Assembly (NCBI RefSeq): GCF_000154465.1
Contig: NZ_DS499577.1
Location: forward strand, 370,013-434,012
Direction: 5' to 3'
Origin: Alistipes putredinis DSM 17216
GTDB taxonomy: Bacteria > Bacteroidota > Bacteroidia > Bacteroidales > Rikenellaceae
Length of the DNA: 64,000 nt
Shown here piece by piece: positions 25,646 to 34,873 of the stretch. The notes beneath the pieces are model-generated. The model made no database searches and had not been told where the DNA came from. It saw nothing but the letters and a program-made list of their open reading frames with translations. Both the position numbers and the translations under genes were made by a program. Every line of letters begins with the position of its first letter. The stretch's first letter is position 1.

Positions 25646-26635
25646 ATGATACGCTGTTTGTCGATTGCGACCGTGCTTACGGGCATGGCAATAACTTTAA
25701 ATGCACAGAATATGAAACCATTGACTCCCGAAGAAGAGCGGGTGATCGTTCGAAAAGGAACCGAAGCTCCCTTTTCCGGTAAATATTACCTCCACGACGA
25801 AGACGGCACCTACCGCTGCCGCCGGTGCGGTGCTCCGTTGTACCGTTCGCAGGATAAATTCGATGCCGGCTGCGGCTGGCCCAGCTTCGATGATGAAATT
25901 CCGGGTGCCGTGCGCCGCGAACCGGATGCCGACGGACGCCGTACGGAGATTCTCTGCGCCAAGTGCGGAGCCCATTTGGGCCACGTCTTTACGGACGAAG
26001 GATTTACCGCTAAAAATACGCGCCATTGCGTGAATTCCCTCTCCCTCGATTTCGTACCGGCGGCCATTCCGACCATGCCGGTCGCGGAACCGGCAGCGGC
26101 TTCTGCCGAAAAGCCTGAAAATACTTCGTCAGCCGAGCCGCCGAAATCGGTGCAAACCGAACGGGCTATTTTCGCCGGCGGTTGTTTCTGGGGCGTGGAG
26201 TATATGCTGGGTAAGGTGGACGGAGTGAAGAGCATTCGTTCGGGCTATATCGGCGGCCATACCGAGAATCCCACCTACGAGCAGGTGTGCAGCCATAAAA
26301 CGGGCCATGCCGAGGCCGTCGAAGTCGAGTTCGATCCTTCGAAAGTCTCTTACGAAACTCTTGCCAGGCTCTTTTTCGAGATACACGATCCGACCCAGCT
26401 CGACGGACAGGGACCCGACTTGGGCGATCAGTATCGGTCGGAGATTTTCTATACTACCCCTGAGCAGAAGGAGGTTGCCGAACGGCTGATCCGTATCCTG
26501 AAGGAGAAAGGGTATAGCGTGGTGACCGACGTAACTCCGGCTTCCCGCTTCTGGCCGGCTGAACAATACCATCAGAACTACTACAACCGTAAAGGTACGC
26601 AGCCGTACTGTCATCGTTATACCAAACGGTTTTGA
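25646..26635 (+). CDS. msrBA: Exported methionine sulfoxide reductase, MsrB-MsrA fusion
   Basis: A 329-residue envelope enzyme repairing both methionine sulfoxide diastereomers. I chose ATG 25646, preceded by GGAAAG, which gives a signal peptide (MIRCLSIATVLTGMAITLNAQ). The MsrB half (~25-140) has the two zinc CxxC pairs (YRCRRCGAPL; LCAKCGAHLGHVF) and the catalytic Cys in RHCVNSLSLDF. A Pro/Ala/Glu-rich linker (~145-170) leads to the MsrA half (~173-329) with catalytic GGCFWGVEY, and TGHAEAVEVEF, DPTQLDGQGPDLGDQYRS, HQNYY. A Cys near the end (PYCHRYTKRF) may be the resolving residue. The MsrB-MsrA order is opposite to Neisseria PilB. No dedicated reductant gene is adjacent. Confidence 0.93.
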   Translation: MIRCLSIATVLTGMAITLNAQNMKPLTPEEERVIVRKGTEAPFSGKYYLHDEDGTYRCRRCGAPLYRSQDKFDAGCGWPSFDDEIPGAVRREPDADGRRTEILCAKCGAHLGHVFTDEGFTAKNTRHCVNSLSLDFVPAAIPTMPVAEPAAASAEKPENTSSAEPPKSVQTERAIFAGGCFWGVEYMLGKVDGVKSIRSGYIGGHTENPTYEQVCSHKTGHAEAVEVEFDPSKVSYETLARLFFEIHDPTQLDGQGPDLGDQYRSEIFYTTPEQKEVAERLIRILKEKGYSVVTDVTPASRFWPAEQYHQNYYNRKGTQPYCHRYTKRF

Positions 26636-26738
26636 CGGACGGCGTTCGTGAATAGTCGGCAGGGGGAGCTGCGTCGGTCGGCGTTCGGGTACGGAGAAGG
26701 CACGAAGCGGGAATTGTTGTACTAATATCGAATGCAAT

Positions 26739-27515
26739 ATGGATAATTTGTTTGATTTGACGGGACGGGTTGCTGTCGTAACCGGTGCGTCGAGCGGTCT
26801 GGGGGCGGATGCAGCCCGGGCTTATGCCGGTCAGGGAGCTGACGTGGCACTGTTGGCTCGCAGGGTCGAGAAACTGAAGACCGTAGCCGACGAAATAGCC
26901 GCAACGGGGCGTAAAGTGCTTGTCGTGGGGTGCGACGTGACCGACGAGGAGCAGGTCCGCAAAGCGATCGGGCAGGTCGTGGCTCGCTTTGGAAAGATCG
27001 ACATTCTGCTCAACAATGCGGGTGTCGCCGTGCCGGGTACTGTCGAGCAACTGACCACCGATGAATGGGACAAAGAGATGAATACCAACGTGCGGGGTGC
27101 TTATCTGGTCTGCAAATACGTCGTACCTCACATGCGCGAACGCCGTTACGGCAAGATCGTCAATATCTCTTCCGTGAACGCACTGATCGCGGACAAGAGT
27201 CCGTTGCTGGCCCGACATGTTTACAACGCATCGAAGGCGGCGGTTTTGGGATTGACGATCGGAATGGCCGCTTCGTACGGCGTCGATGGTATTACGGTGA
27301 ATGCTGTTTGCCCCGGACTTTTCGAGAGCGAGATGACCGAAGATACGCTTTTCAAAAACGAGGAGTTCATGAGGATGTACAATTTCACCGATCCGATGAG
27401 CCGTCCCGGTCGCCGGGGCGAACTGAACGGTACGATCCTCTATTTTTCGTCCGACGCTTCGAGTTATGTCACCGGTCAGCACGTGGTCGTCGATGGCGGT
27501 GCCAGCATCGTCTGA
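26739..27515 (+). CDS. Short-chain dehydrogenase/reductase
   Basis: A 258-residue classical SDR. The cofactor site is TGASSGLGADAARAY (residues 15-29), NNAG at ~90-93 (LLNNAGVAVPG), catalytic Ser in NISSVNAL and the YxxxK pair in YNASKAAVLG. GADVALLARR, with Arg after the second beta strand, suggests NADP(H). The closest named relatives by overall pattern are gluconate 5-dehydrogenases and 3-oxoacyl-ACP reductases, but the substrate cannot be inferred. It stands alone between msrBA (103-bp gap) and a bidirectional terminator. Confidence 0.88.
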   Translation: MDNLFDLTGRVAVVTGASSGLGADAARAYAGQGADVALLARRVEKLKTVADEIAATGRKVLVVGCDVTDEEQVRKAIGQVVARFGKIDILLNNAGVAVPGTVEQLTTDEWDKEMNTNVRGAYLVCKYVVPHMRERRYGKIVNISSVNALIADKSPLLARHVYNASKAAVLGLTIGMAASYGVDGITVNAVCPGLFESEMTEDTLFKNEEFMRMYNFTDPMSRPGRRGELNGTILYFSSDASSYVTGQHVVVDGGASIV

Positions 27516-27647
27516 CGGAAGAGCAGCCGACGAGGGGCGGTCTGTTTTATGGCGGGCAGATTTTCGCCATGACCATATAAACGGAGAAGCGTGTCGAGAA
27601 GGGGGGGGTGAAAATGCGGTTTTTACCGGACGTTGCCCTGCGAGTAA

Positions 27648-27685
27648 CGAGAAACACCCTGCCGATTCCGGCAGGGTGTTTCTCG
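27648..27685. terminator. Strong hairpin between the SDR gene and mscS
   Basis: A perfect 16-bp stem (27648-27663 with 27670-27685, 6-nt loop) lies between convergent genes. T runs are short on both sides, but position and stability suit a bidirectional terminator. The rest of 27516-27809 holds no gene; it includes a run of eight G at 27601-27608. Confidence 0.7.
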
Positions 27686-27809
27686 TTTGGTCCTAATCGG
27701 TCGGGGGCGGGTCCGTCCGGCTGTTGTAACCTCGGCGAACCTATGCCTGTTCCCGAAGTTCGCTTATCCCGATATTGCCTTGTCGGTAGCGGGTGAAATC
27801 CCGAATCGG

Positions 27810-29204
27810 TTATGCTTTCGGAGATGAGTCTTGCGCCTCCTGTTTTTCTACATCGAACGGGTTGCTTTGCGTGACGGTCGTATGCCAGGGGATTCCGATC
27901 AGTGTCGATAGATCGACTTTGGCGGATTCGATGTAGCTGCTCAGGATCATATCGCGGGCGTCTGCGTTTTGGAACGGATAGAGTTCGAACGCCGGCAATA
28001 CGGAAACGAAGTGTTCCATGATTTCTGCCTGGATGGATTCGTAACTCGGCCAGTTTTTGTTCGAGGAGAAACAGTAGATCTGGACCGGAAGGCCGTTGGC
28101 TACCGGCGGCAGTGTCCGCACCATCAGCAGCAGTTCTTTGCTGACGAAAGGATGGCGCCGCAGATACATCACCATGTAGGCCCGGAACAGACCGAGATTC
28201 GTGTCGATAGTTCCGTTCACCAGTCCTTCTGGATTGTCCGTATTGGCGACTTTTCCATCGGCTGCCTGCTTCTGCTTTTCGGTTATGAATTGCGCCAGTT
28301 CTTTGTCGAAGGCTTTCATTTTCTCCAGAAATTCCGGCGTGCACGGTTTGATGTAATCGAGTTTCAGGGTATATTCGCGCATGATGCGCCGTCCGCCCGA
28401 GTCGCTCATGCCCCGCCAGTTGATGAACGAACCCGAAACCAGCGAATAGGGTGGGACGGTTACGATCGTGTTGTCGAAGTTCTGAACCTTCACGACATCC
28501 AGGGATATGTCGATAACGGTGCCGTTTATGTTGTTCTGCGGCATTTCGATCCAGTCGCCGATGCGCAGCATGTCGTCTTCGGAGATCATTACGCCTGCGA
28601 CCAGTCCCAGAATAGTATCCTTGAACACCAGCATCAATACGGCTGTGAAAGCACCCAGTCCCGTAATCAGGTTGAGCGGCGATTTGTTGATCAGGATCGA
28701 AATGATAACGATCACGACGACGCAGTAGAAAACCACGCGGAATATCTGGATAAAGCCCTTCATCGGGCGGTTTTTCAGTTGCTTGTTCTTTTTCAGCTCA
28801 TCTCCGACCGTGTTCAGTATGGCATTTACGGAGATAATCAGGGCGATGAAAAAATAGATCCAGGTGATCTTCTCGCTCAGGATGAACCAGGCGGAATCTT
28901 TGCTGAAAGCGAATGGCAGCAGGGCGGAAACCATCAGTGGCGGAATGATGGCCGTCAGCTTCCGAAATACGCCGTATTTGAACATCGATTCGAAGAATCC
29001 GACGCGTTTGCGTTTCAGAATCTTTTTCGCCAGATGCACCAATACGGCGTGGACGATTCCCGCGACGATGAATGCGATAATCACGATTACGATCAGAAAC
29101 AGGAGTTCGTCCATTTTGTCGAGCATATGGGACGGAATGCCGATCCAGGCGAGGAATTTTTTGATTCCGAACAGGATGGTCAATGCAAAGTCGTTTGTAT
29201 TCAT
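27810..29204 (-). CDS. Mechanosensitive channel of the MscS family (YbdG-like)
   Basis: A 464-residue inner-membrane channel that would release osmolytes during hypo-osmotic shock. Five membrane segments precede and include the pore: residues ~33-58, 78-98, 107-126, 150-172 and ~180-205. The MscS pore and beta domain follow (NLITGLGAFTAVLMLVFKDTILGLVAGVMISEDDMLRIGDWIEM, read in overlapping parts), then GTVIDISLDVVKVQNFDNTIVTVPPYSLVSGSFINW. Extra helices and the GMSDSGGRRI motif fit the YbdG/YnaI-type subgroup, about 410-470 residues, rather than small MscS (286). Confidence 0.9.
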   Translation of the reverse strand: MNTNDFALTILFGIKKFLAWIGIPSHMLDKMDELLFLIVIVIIAFIVAGIVHAVLVHLAKKILKRKRVGFFESMFKYGVFRKLTAIIPPLMVSALLPFAFSKDSAWFILSEKITWIYFFIALIISVNAILNTVGDELKKNKQLKNRPMKGFIQIFRVVFYCVVVIVIISILINKSPLNLITGLGAFTAVLMLVFKDTILGLVAGVMISEDDMLRIGDWIEMPQNNINGTVIDISLDVVKVQNFDNTIVTVPPYSLVSGSFINWRGMSDSGGRRIMREYTLKLDYIKPCTPEFLEKMKAFDKELAQFITEKQKQAADGKVANTDNPEGLVNGTIDTNLGLFRAYMVMYLRRHPFVSKELLLMVRTLPPVANGLPVQIYCFSSNKNWPSYESIQAEIMEHFVSVLPAFELYPFQNADARDMILSSYIESAKVDLSTLIGIPWHTTVTQSNPFDVEKQEAQDSSPKA

Positions 29205-29661
29205 AAACGGTTGGAAAAATCGAAGTTTGTCGTGTGTGGATTCGTCATTTCGAATCTTATCTTAATTATTATGCAATAATTATTCCTAACGAGGATCGGT
29301 CGGGCTATAAGTCGGAGTGTTCGGTTAAAAGATGAGAAATCTGCGGCTTAAAGATGTTTTGCTGCAGATAATAAAGGAGTATTTTGGTTTTTCTGATATT
29401 CATTGAAATTAAAAAGATCGCAGGGATTTTGAGTATTATAGTACGTGTATGTCTAATATTTGTTTTTTTCAAAAATAAATAGAATTTGATCGGATGATTT
29501 TTGTCTGTTTTGTTGTTTTTACTTTTCTATTTGTTGCTTTTTTCGGGGGGGGAAATTGAGCTTGGATTTCCATGACCTTTTTTATAATTTAAATTTCGAA
29601 AAGGAGAAATTGCTTCTAAAGGATCTCTTCGAAGGTTGTTTAATTTTAAATTATTATTGTT
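29205..29661. other. A+T-rich intergenic region between mscS and the lipoprotein operon
   Basis: No coding sequence is evident in these 457 bp. The region contains a run of eight G (29545-29552), a small palindrome AATTATT-N4-AATAATT (29264-29281), and no canonical TAnnTTTG box. The promoter of the lipoprotein operon must lie here but I could not assign it. The drop in G+C starts here and continues to about 34.9 kb. Confidence 0.6.
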
Positions 29662-31650
29662 ATGAACTTGTTTTTACGTTTTTTGTTCATGGGAGCGGTT
29701 TGCCTGCTTCCTTTGGTCGGTTGTAGCGACGATGATACCGAGGGAACGGGGCCAGAGCCGACGTCTGACTTTCAATTCGAGACTTTGGAGCTGACGCAAG
29801 GTTCGTTCAAGGTGAAGATAACTCCCGAAGACAAGAATATGACTTACTTTTTCGGAGTGCTCGAAAAGTCGGATTTCAGCCAGTTTGAAAATCTTGAGAG
29901 TTTGCAGGCAGCAAACATCGAAAATATAAAAGCCCTCGCGGAGGCTAATGGAGTCGGGGTCGAGGAGTTCTTGCTGGAGGCATTGCTTAAAGGAGAGCAG
30001 GAGTGGAAATATAATACGCTTGTTCCGGAGACCGATTATGTCTTTTACGCCTATGGATTATCGACCGAATTGGAGATTCTTACGACTGTCAATACTTATG
30101 AATTCAAGACATTGGTCGTCGAGCAAGTAGAGGTGAATTTCAAGATTACGGCTTCGGACGTGACGCCGACGTCGTTTACGCTGAATGTCGAGCCGGACCG
30201 AACGGATTGCGTATATTATTACGACATTCTTCTCCCTGCCGTATATATGGATTACTGTGGAGGTGATCCGGCAAATTTACCGGCTTTTGTCGAGAACTAT
30301 CTTGCAGAGTGGAAAAAAACCGAGCGGTATGCGACTTACACGTTGCCGGAATTCATTGCTGAAGTGACTGTTAGCGGCAAAACTTCCGATTCCTCGTTTG
30401 AAAATCTTCTGCCGGAGGGAACTTATTATGCCTTCGCAGTCTGTGTGGCCAATGACGGAACCTGTATTTCGGAGGCTACGGTAGAAACTATTAGGACGAG
30501 CGAATCTCCTAAAAATTCTTATACGGTATCCTCCGAAGTCGTTACCGATGTCGCTTATTCGGCTATAGTCACGGCAGAGCAGAGTGAGGCTTTTGCCGTT
30601 ATGATGGAGCTTCAGGAGTATTTTGCCGACGCCAAATCGGATGCCGAAATCATTCAGACGATTTACGATGCTTATAACCAGAATATTTCCAAATATCTTT
30701 ATGCGGATGTTGCGAATGTTTCGTTCGGAGGCCTTATTCCCAACGACAAATATTATCTTTTGATCTTTGCATGCAATCCGGACGGATCGCCGAAACTCGA
30801 CGACAAGATAAATCTCAAGAAAGTCGAGGTCAATACGTCGCCGGCAGTGATGTCCTCGGTCCAATACGAACTTAGCGTATCGAGCATAGCCAAGATCGAT
30901 GCGATGGTTACGGTAAGGGCTGACGGTAATTATGAAAATGAAACATTCCTTTTCAATTATATCACGAAAGCCGAATACGACGCTATTTCGGGGGACAAGA
31001 CTGCCGGTCTGAAGGCTCATATGGACGCATTTATCGATGCCAGAGTGAAAGATTGGAACGATTCTCATCCGAATTCGGGCGTGATGACGCGTAAAGAGTT
31101 CCTTTCTCGTGCTCTCATGAACGGCAAGGAGGATCTGTTTGTGCCGATAGAGATCGGCGGGCTTACTCCTGGTACTACGTATTATCTGTATGTTTTTGGA
31201 CTCAAGGCCGACGGTACCTATACGACAGAGCCGGTTACGACCCAATTCACTACCGTTGCGGATCAGGTGACCCTGGCTTCCCTGGAGTTCATCGTAATGT
31301 CGTACGGCTATCCGGAGGAGAACCGGAATATGTATAGGGTTTGGACGTATGCGAATAATTCGAAAGAGCACTATTTTCAGTCGTTTGTCGGAGAGGACGA
31401 GTGGGCTGGCAAGACGGCTTCCGAAGTGAGGGAGCTGCTCAAAGCGTCCAAGTGGCCCAGTTCAAGCTCATACAAAGTGGACGCACAATTCGGACAGACT
31501 TGGTATGGCTATTCCGTCGCTTATGACGAGGCGGGAATTCCCACGAAAGTCTATAAACTTTGGCATACAAGCCCTGCGGATACCGGAGACGGTTTCGATA
31601 ATATAACAGGAGGAACAATAACAGTGGACATCGAGGAGTTGTCCGAATAG
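29662..31650 (+). CDS. Surface lipoprotein with repeated fibronectin-III-like domains
   Basis: A 662-residue lipoprotein: signal to LVGC, then SDDDTEG, the acidic surface-export pattern of Bacteroidetes. I recognise no enzyme. At least four repeats of roughly 110-130 residues end in a shared motif: DYVFYAYGLSTELEI, TYYAFAVCVANDGTC, KYYLLIFACNPDGSP and TYYLYVFGLKADGTY. Each looks like the F-G strands of an Fn3-like beta sandwich. A more divergent segment forms the last ~110 residues. It is the first gene of a three-lipoprotein operon (10-bp gaps). Codon usage is visibly more A+T-rich than that of flanking genes. Adhesion or ligand binding is plausible but only inference. Confidence 0.8.
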   Translation: MNLFLRFLFMGAVCLLPLVGCSDDDTEGTGPEPTSDFQFETLELTQGSFKVKITPEDKNMTYFFGVLEKSDFSQFENLESLQAANIENIKALAEANGVGVEEFLLEALLKGEQEWKYNTLVPETDYVFYAYGLSTELEILTTVNTYEFKTLVVEQVEVNFKITASDVTPTSFTLNVEPDRTDCVYYYDILLPAVYMDYCGGDPANLPAFVENYLAEWKKTERYATYTLPEFIAEVTVSGKTSDSSFENLLPEGTYYAFAVCVANDGTCISEATVETIRTSESPKNSYTVSSEVVTDVAYSAIVTAEQSEAFAVMMELQEYFADAKSDAEIIQTIYDAYNQNISKYLYADVANVSFGGLIPNDKYYLLIFACNPDGSPKLDDKINLKKVEVNTSPAVMSSVQYELSVSSIAKIDAMVTVRADGNYENETFLFNYITKAEYDAISGDKTAGLKAHMDAFIDARVKDWNDSHPNSGVMTRKEFLSRALMNGKEDLFVPIEIGGLTPGTTYYLYVFGLKADGTYTTEPVTTQFTTVADQVTLASLEFIVMSYGYPEENRNMYRVWTYANNSKEHYFQSFVGEDEWAGKTASEVRELLKASKWPSSSSYKVDAQFGQTWYGYSVAYDEAGIPTKVYKLWHTSPADTGDGFDNITGGTITVDIEELSE

Positions 31651-31660
31651 TGATGTTTTT

Positions 31661-32338
31661 ATGAGAACTAAAATCTTATTTTTGATGATGCTTGTTGCAG
31701 CCGGTCTTATGACCGGTTGCGGCAAGGATTCCGAGGAGACTCCTACAAAACCGGAAGATCCGATTCCTCCCGTGACGACGACTTACGAAATAGGGGATTA
31801 TTACGAGAACGGCTTTGTAAAAGGAATCGTGATATATATTGATTCGGAGGGTAAGAGTGGAACTGTGGTTTCGCTCGATGAAACTGAAGCCATATGGTCT
31901 TACAAATACGAAGAACCGATGGCTTCTTTCCCACAGACGGGGCGATATAATACGGATTGTGTATATAATATGGAAGGATGGCGGGAGAATTATCCCGGGT
32001 TCCTGTGGTGCAGTGAAAAGGATGTTATGGGAGTTAAAAACTGGTATGTGCCGGATCAGAGAGAGTTAGGGCTTTTGTACGAGGCTTATTCCGGAGTGAG
32101 AGGAGGAGGCAGCCTGTCTGACGACGAAATAAGGAAGAACAAACAGCTGTTTAACGACACTCTCAAGGAGAAGGGCGGTGTCCCGTTGTCCGATGCAGTC
32201 TATTGGACTTCCGCCGAATGCTCGGCGCGGATGGCTTATGCGTTCGATATGGCATCCGGAGCCATGATCGAGATGCCTCAGGAACTGGATAAGGGGATGA
32301 AATACAAATTCCGGGCTATGGCTGATTTTAAATTTTAA
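31661..32338 (+). CDS. Surface lipoprotein with a DUF1566-like domain
   Basis: A 225-residue lipoprotein (signal to LMTGC, then GKDSEE and a Pro/Thr-rich spacer). The body starts YEIGDYYENGFVKGIVIYID, typical of the beginning of DUF1566/Lcl-type domains, and continues with WYVPDQRELGLLYEAYSG, VYWTSAECSARMAYAFDMASG and a final KYKFRAMADFKF, the WxLP...YWSS...A..F...G...VR pattern of that family. Such domains are found in bacterial surface adhesins and secreted proteins. Spacing of 10 bp on both sides places it in the middle of the operon. Confidence 0.78.
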   Translation: MRTKILFLMMLVAAGLMTGCGKDSEETPTKPEDPIPPVTTTYEIGDYYENGFVKGIVIYIDSEGKSGTVVSLDETEAIWSYKYEEPMASFPQTGRYNTDCVYNMEGWRENYPGFLWCSEKDVMGVKNWYVPDQRELGLLYEAYSGVRGGGSLSDDEIRKNKQLFNDTLKEKGGVPLSDAVYWTSAECSARMAYAFDMASGAMIEMPQELDKGMKYKFRAMADFKF

Positions 32339-32348
32339 ATATTTTGGT

Positions 32349-33833
32349 ATGAAAAAAATTATGTTATTTTTCGTCGCCTGTATTTCCTGTATTACTGTGG
32401 CATGCGATAGTGACGACGACGGTACGAAAGGAGATGATAATAAATTTCCGGCACCGGAAGTGACATTCAGCGCGATTACCGGTGTCTCTTTTACTGCCGG
32501 GTGGAATGCCTTGGAAACAGCGGATTCATACAGATACGAGGTTTCGTATGAGAAAGACGGCCAAGTCGTTGCTGTTGCTGCACAGAACACCGAGACGACG
32601 ACTTTTTCTTTGGACGGGCTTCTGCCTGCTACGGATTATTCGGTCCGAGTGGTTGCAAAGGCCGGAGGAAAGACCATTTCGGATTGGTTTTCCGGAACTG
32701 TAAGGACTTTAGGAGGTGAAAGCGTAACATTTACCGTTACACCTTATGAGCGCTATATTGAGAATGCGTTTATTTATCCTTACGCCGAAGTGAAGCCTTC
32801 CGATTCCGAGGTATATTATTGGGTAAGTGCTATTCCTTCCAATAGCGAACGAGATCCGAAGGAGTGGATGCAGGAGGATATCGATTATTATATGGAGTTG
32901 GGCAAAACTTGGGACGATCTTGTGGCGGATAAATTGATTTTGAAAGGTGATGCCGAAAGTGTTCCTTTTGCTTTCACCGGTTACGATCATTATTATTTTA
33001 TTGTTGCGCCGGTTGGAAAAAATCTTTCTGAAATAGTCGTCAGTGGCGAGGTTTCTCGTAGTTATAGATTTTGGTACGAGGCTCGGGAAGTGCAGATGCT
33101 GCATGAATCGACTTACGAACAGTTTGCCGGAGAGTGGCTGTTGCAGACATCCGGTACTGTAAAGGAGGAGAATGGATCACTCGATGTACAGGAAGTGGGT
33201 GAAGAATTTCCGGTTACCATTTCTCCTGCTGATGATAAGAAATCGTTTTATCTCAAGGGATGGGGCGGGGATCGAAACAAATTCCGGGATTTTGCGATAA
33301 AAATGGATTTCGAACCGGCGGAAGACAATTATCATAAGATAGGTATATCTTTTCCTCAGGACATAGAGACGGAGGGGGATATTGTATGGAAGTATGTTTC
33401 CTGGTACAATTTTGTCGGAACTGTCGGTGACGAAAAAGTGTATACTTATTTGCCTTATGATGATAAAATGTATGAGAATATGCCTTCGTGGTCGAAAGGA
33501 TTCATCGGTTTTATGGGAAATCTCAATAAGACTGTGATTAAGATTTGTCCGCTGTATTATATGGATGGGAACAATGAAGGTGCTTATATAATGTCTATGT
33601 GGCCGTATGGAATCAGTTCTACGGGAGATGTCGAGCAAGACAAACTGCTTAATAACAAATATGAAGATCCGGTTGGTCCTTATTATTTGATAAGAAAGGA
33701 TGTGGCGGACGGTCTTGTGTTGCAACTGCCCGATACCGAAGAACCGGATGCCGACGTTGCCGGGCTGTTGAATGCACTGCAGAGTGTGCGGCAGGCGAAT
33801 ACTCCTCGTGAGGTGTTCAGTGTGAAACGTTGA
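32349..33833 (+). CDS. Surface lipoprotein with N-terminal Fn3-like domain
   Basis: A 494-residue lipoprotein (signal to ITVAC, then DSDDDG, again an acidic surface-export pattern). Residues ~38-125 form an Fn3-like domain (PEVTFSAITGVSFTAGWNALETADSYRYEVS, in parts; LLPATDYSVRVVAKAGG). Residues ~130-240 resemble the repeats of the first lipoprotein (YYWVSAIPSN; HYYFIVAPVGKNLSEIV). The remaining ~250 residues contain a beta-rich module starting QFAGEWLLQTSGTV, which resembles lipocalin-like or BACON/SusE-neighbour domains, but I assign none. It ends with a clear terminator. Confidence 0.78.
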   Translation: MKKIMLFFVACISCITVACDSDDDGTKGDDNKFPAPEVTFSAITGVSFTAGWNALETADSYRYEVSYEKDGQVVAVAAQNTETTTFSLDGLLPATDYSVRVVAKAGGKTISDWFSGTVRTLGGESVTFTVTPYERYIENAFIYPYAEVKPSDSEVYYWVSAIPSNSERDPKEWMQEDIDYYMELGKTWDDLVADKLILKGDAESVPFAFTGYDHYYFIVAPVGKNLSEIVVSGEVSRSYRFWYEAREVQMLHESTYEQFAGEWLLQTSGTVKEENGSLDVQEVGEEFPVTISPADDKKSFYLKGWGGDRNKFRDFAIKMDFEPAEDNYHKIGISFPQDIETEGDIVWKYVSWYNFVGTVGDEKVYTYLPYDDKMYENMPSWSKGFIGFMGNLNKTVIKICPLYYMDGNNEGAYIMSMWPYGISSTGDVEQDKLLNNKYEDPVGPYYLIRKDVADGLVLQLPDTEEPDADVAGLLNALQSVRQANTPREVFSVKR

Positions 33834-33866
33834 TAATGTCCGATAACTTTTCGGGATTTGAATTTG

Positions 33867-33907
33867 AGAGAGCGGTATCCGAATTAAGATATCGCTCTCT
33901 TTTTTGT
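33867..33907 (+). terminator. Intrinsic terminator of the lipoprotein operon
   Basis: AGAGAGCGGTATC (33867-33879) pairs with GATATCGCTCTCT (33888-33900, one G-T pair), followed by a long T run. Confidence 0.9.
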
Positions 33908-34333
33908 TTTTATAAGATTTGTCGGTTTGTTGCCTTGTCAAGGGGGGGCCATACCTGATTTTTGCCTGCAAAGCGATCCGAATTGTTATTCGAAGTGCTT
34001 GGACGATCGGAGTATTGTTGCTTTAGTCTCAAACATAATTTTCACAGTTTTTAACGAGTCGCGGAATAAGTCATTAGAATTAATACAAGTCTTTTGTCCT
34101 ATGATATAGGTTTTTGAAACTGTTTCAAACTCATATCGAATTTTATCATTGGGTACGAAAATATATTTGCCATTGGAATTTTATAGCTATCATGAAATCT
34201 TCTTGGTGCTTTTTTCGGGACTTGAATGCTCTTCACTTGTCGTTTTGCAATACCTGATTCTTTCTTCGAAGACCTTTGAAACCGGCAGATATATAATTAT
34301 CGTATTGATTTTTGATTGTGTGCTTTGAATGTT
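33908..34333. other. A+T-rich non-coding remnant
   Basis: About 430 bp without a supportable gene, next to the integrase fragment. It contains a run of seven G at 33942-33948 and short broken frames only. Probably decayed mobile-element DNA. Confidence 0.5.
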
Positions 34334-34680
34334 TCAGTTAAGGAATGGCATTCGGAACATTTTGTTCCAGATAACGATCCGATCCCGTTTGAGCGATAAC
34401 GTGTTTCCCTGCCTTATCCAGCTCTCGATATGTGCGAAGCGACGCAGATTTATGGTATCGAGGGATAAGTTGAGCGCTTTGCAACTCCTATTTGCTCCCC
34501 TTTTTGCTGCGTCCCGTTGTTTCGGATCGATAAACCGATGGATACGCATCTCTTTTCTTTCTCCATTTACTGTGAGTCGTAATGTGATAGGAACTTCATC
34601 ATTACGATTTGTCTTTGTTTTACACAGGTAGAATAAAACGCTGAAAGAGGTCTTTCCATAATATATCTTTTTAGTTACGA
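34334..34680 (-). pseudogene. Decayed integrase, N-terminal arm-binding fragment
   Basis: On the minus strand the frame reads GKTSFSVLFYLCKTKTNRND, then EVPITLRLTVNGERKE, MRIHRFIDPKQ and SCKALNLSLDTINLRRFAHI before stopping at 34334. This is the arm-type DNA-binding domain and beginning of the core-binding domain of Bacteroidetes tyrosine recombinases (usual pattern F.VLFYL......KG..PI..RITVNG.RKE.). The original ATG (34658-34656) is now out of frame with the rest, and the catalytic domain is absent. The 5' end points to tRNA-Asp, about 200 bp away, its likely former attachment site. Confidence 0.75.
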
Positions 34681-34807
34681 ACTTACAGTCTATGGCTGGT
34701 AAGATTCAAAGTGCAGTAGCTGAATGCTTCGAGCACAAAATAGGGGGGGGCTCTTCCTCTGATTATTAGCTGCTTTTGGAGAGCATTTCGAACCTTTTTT
34801 AGGATAC

Positions 34808-34848
34808 AGAAAAAGAAAAAAGCCTTGTAAATATACTTTACAAGGCTT
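34808..34848 (-). terminator. Intrinsic terminator of tRNA-Asp
   Basis: AAGCCTTGTAAA (34820-34831) pairs with TTTACAAGGCTT (34837-34848). On the minus strand it is followed by a T-rich run. It is 25 bp beyond the tRNA. Confidence 0.88.
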
Positions 34849-34873
34849 TGCAATCATTTGCTTCGATATTTTG

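Noticed and set aside
34329..34631. A 100-codon plus-strand frame near tRNA-Asp
   Set aside because: It is antisense to the integrase remnant, whose minus-strand translation matches a known domain.
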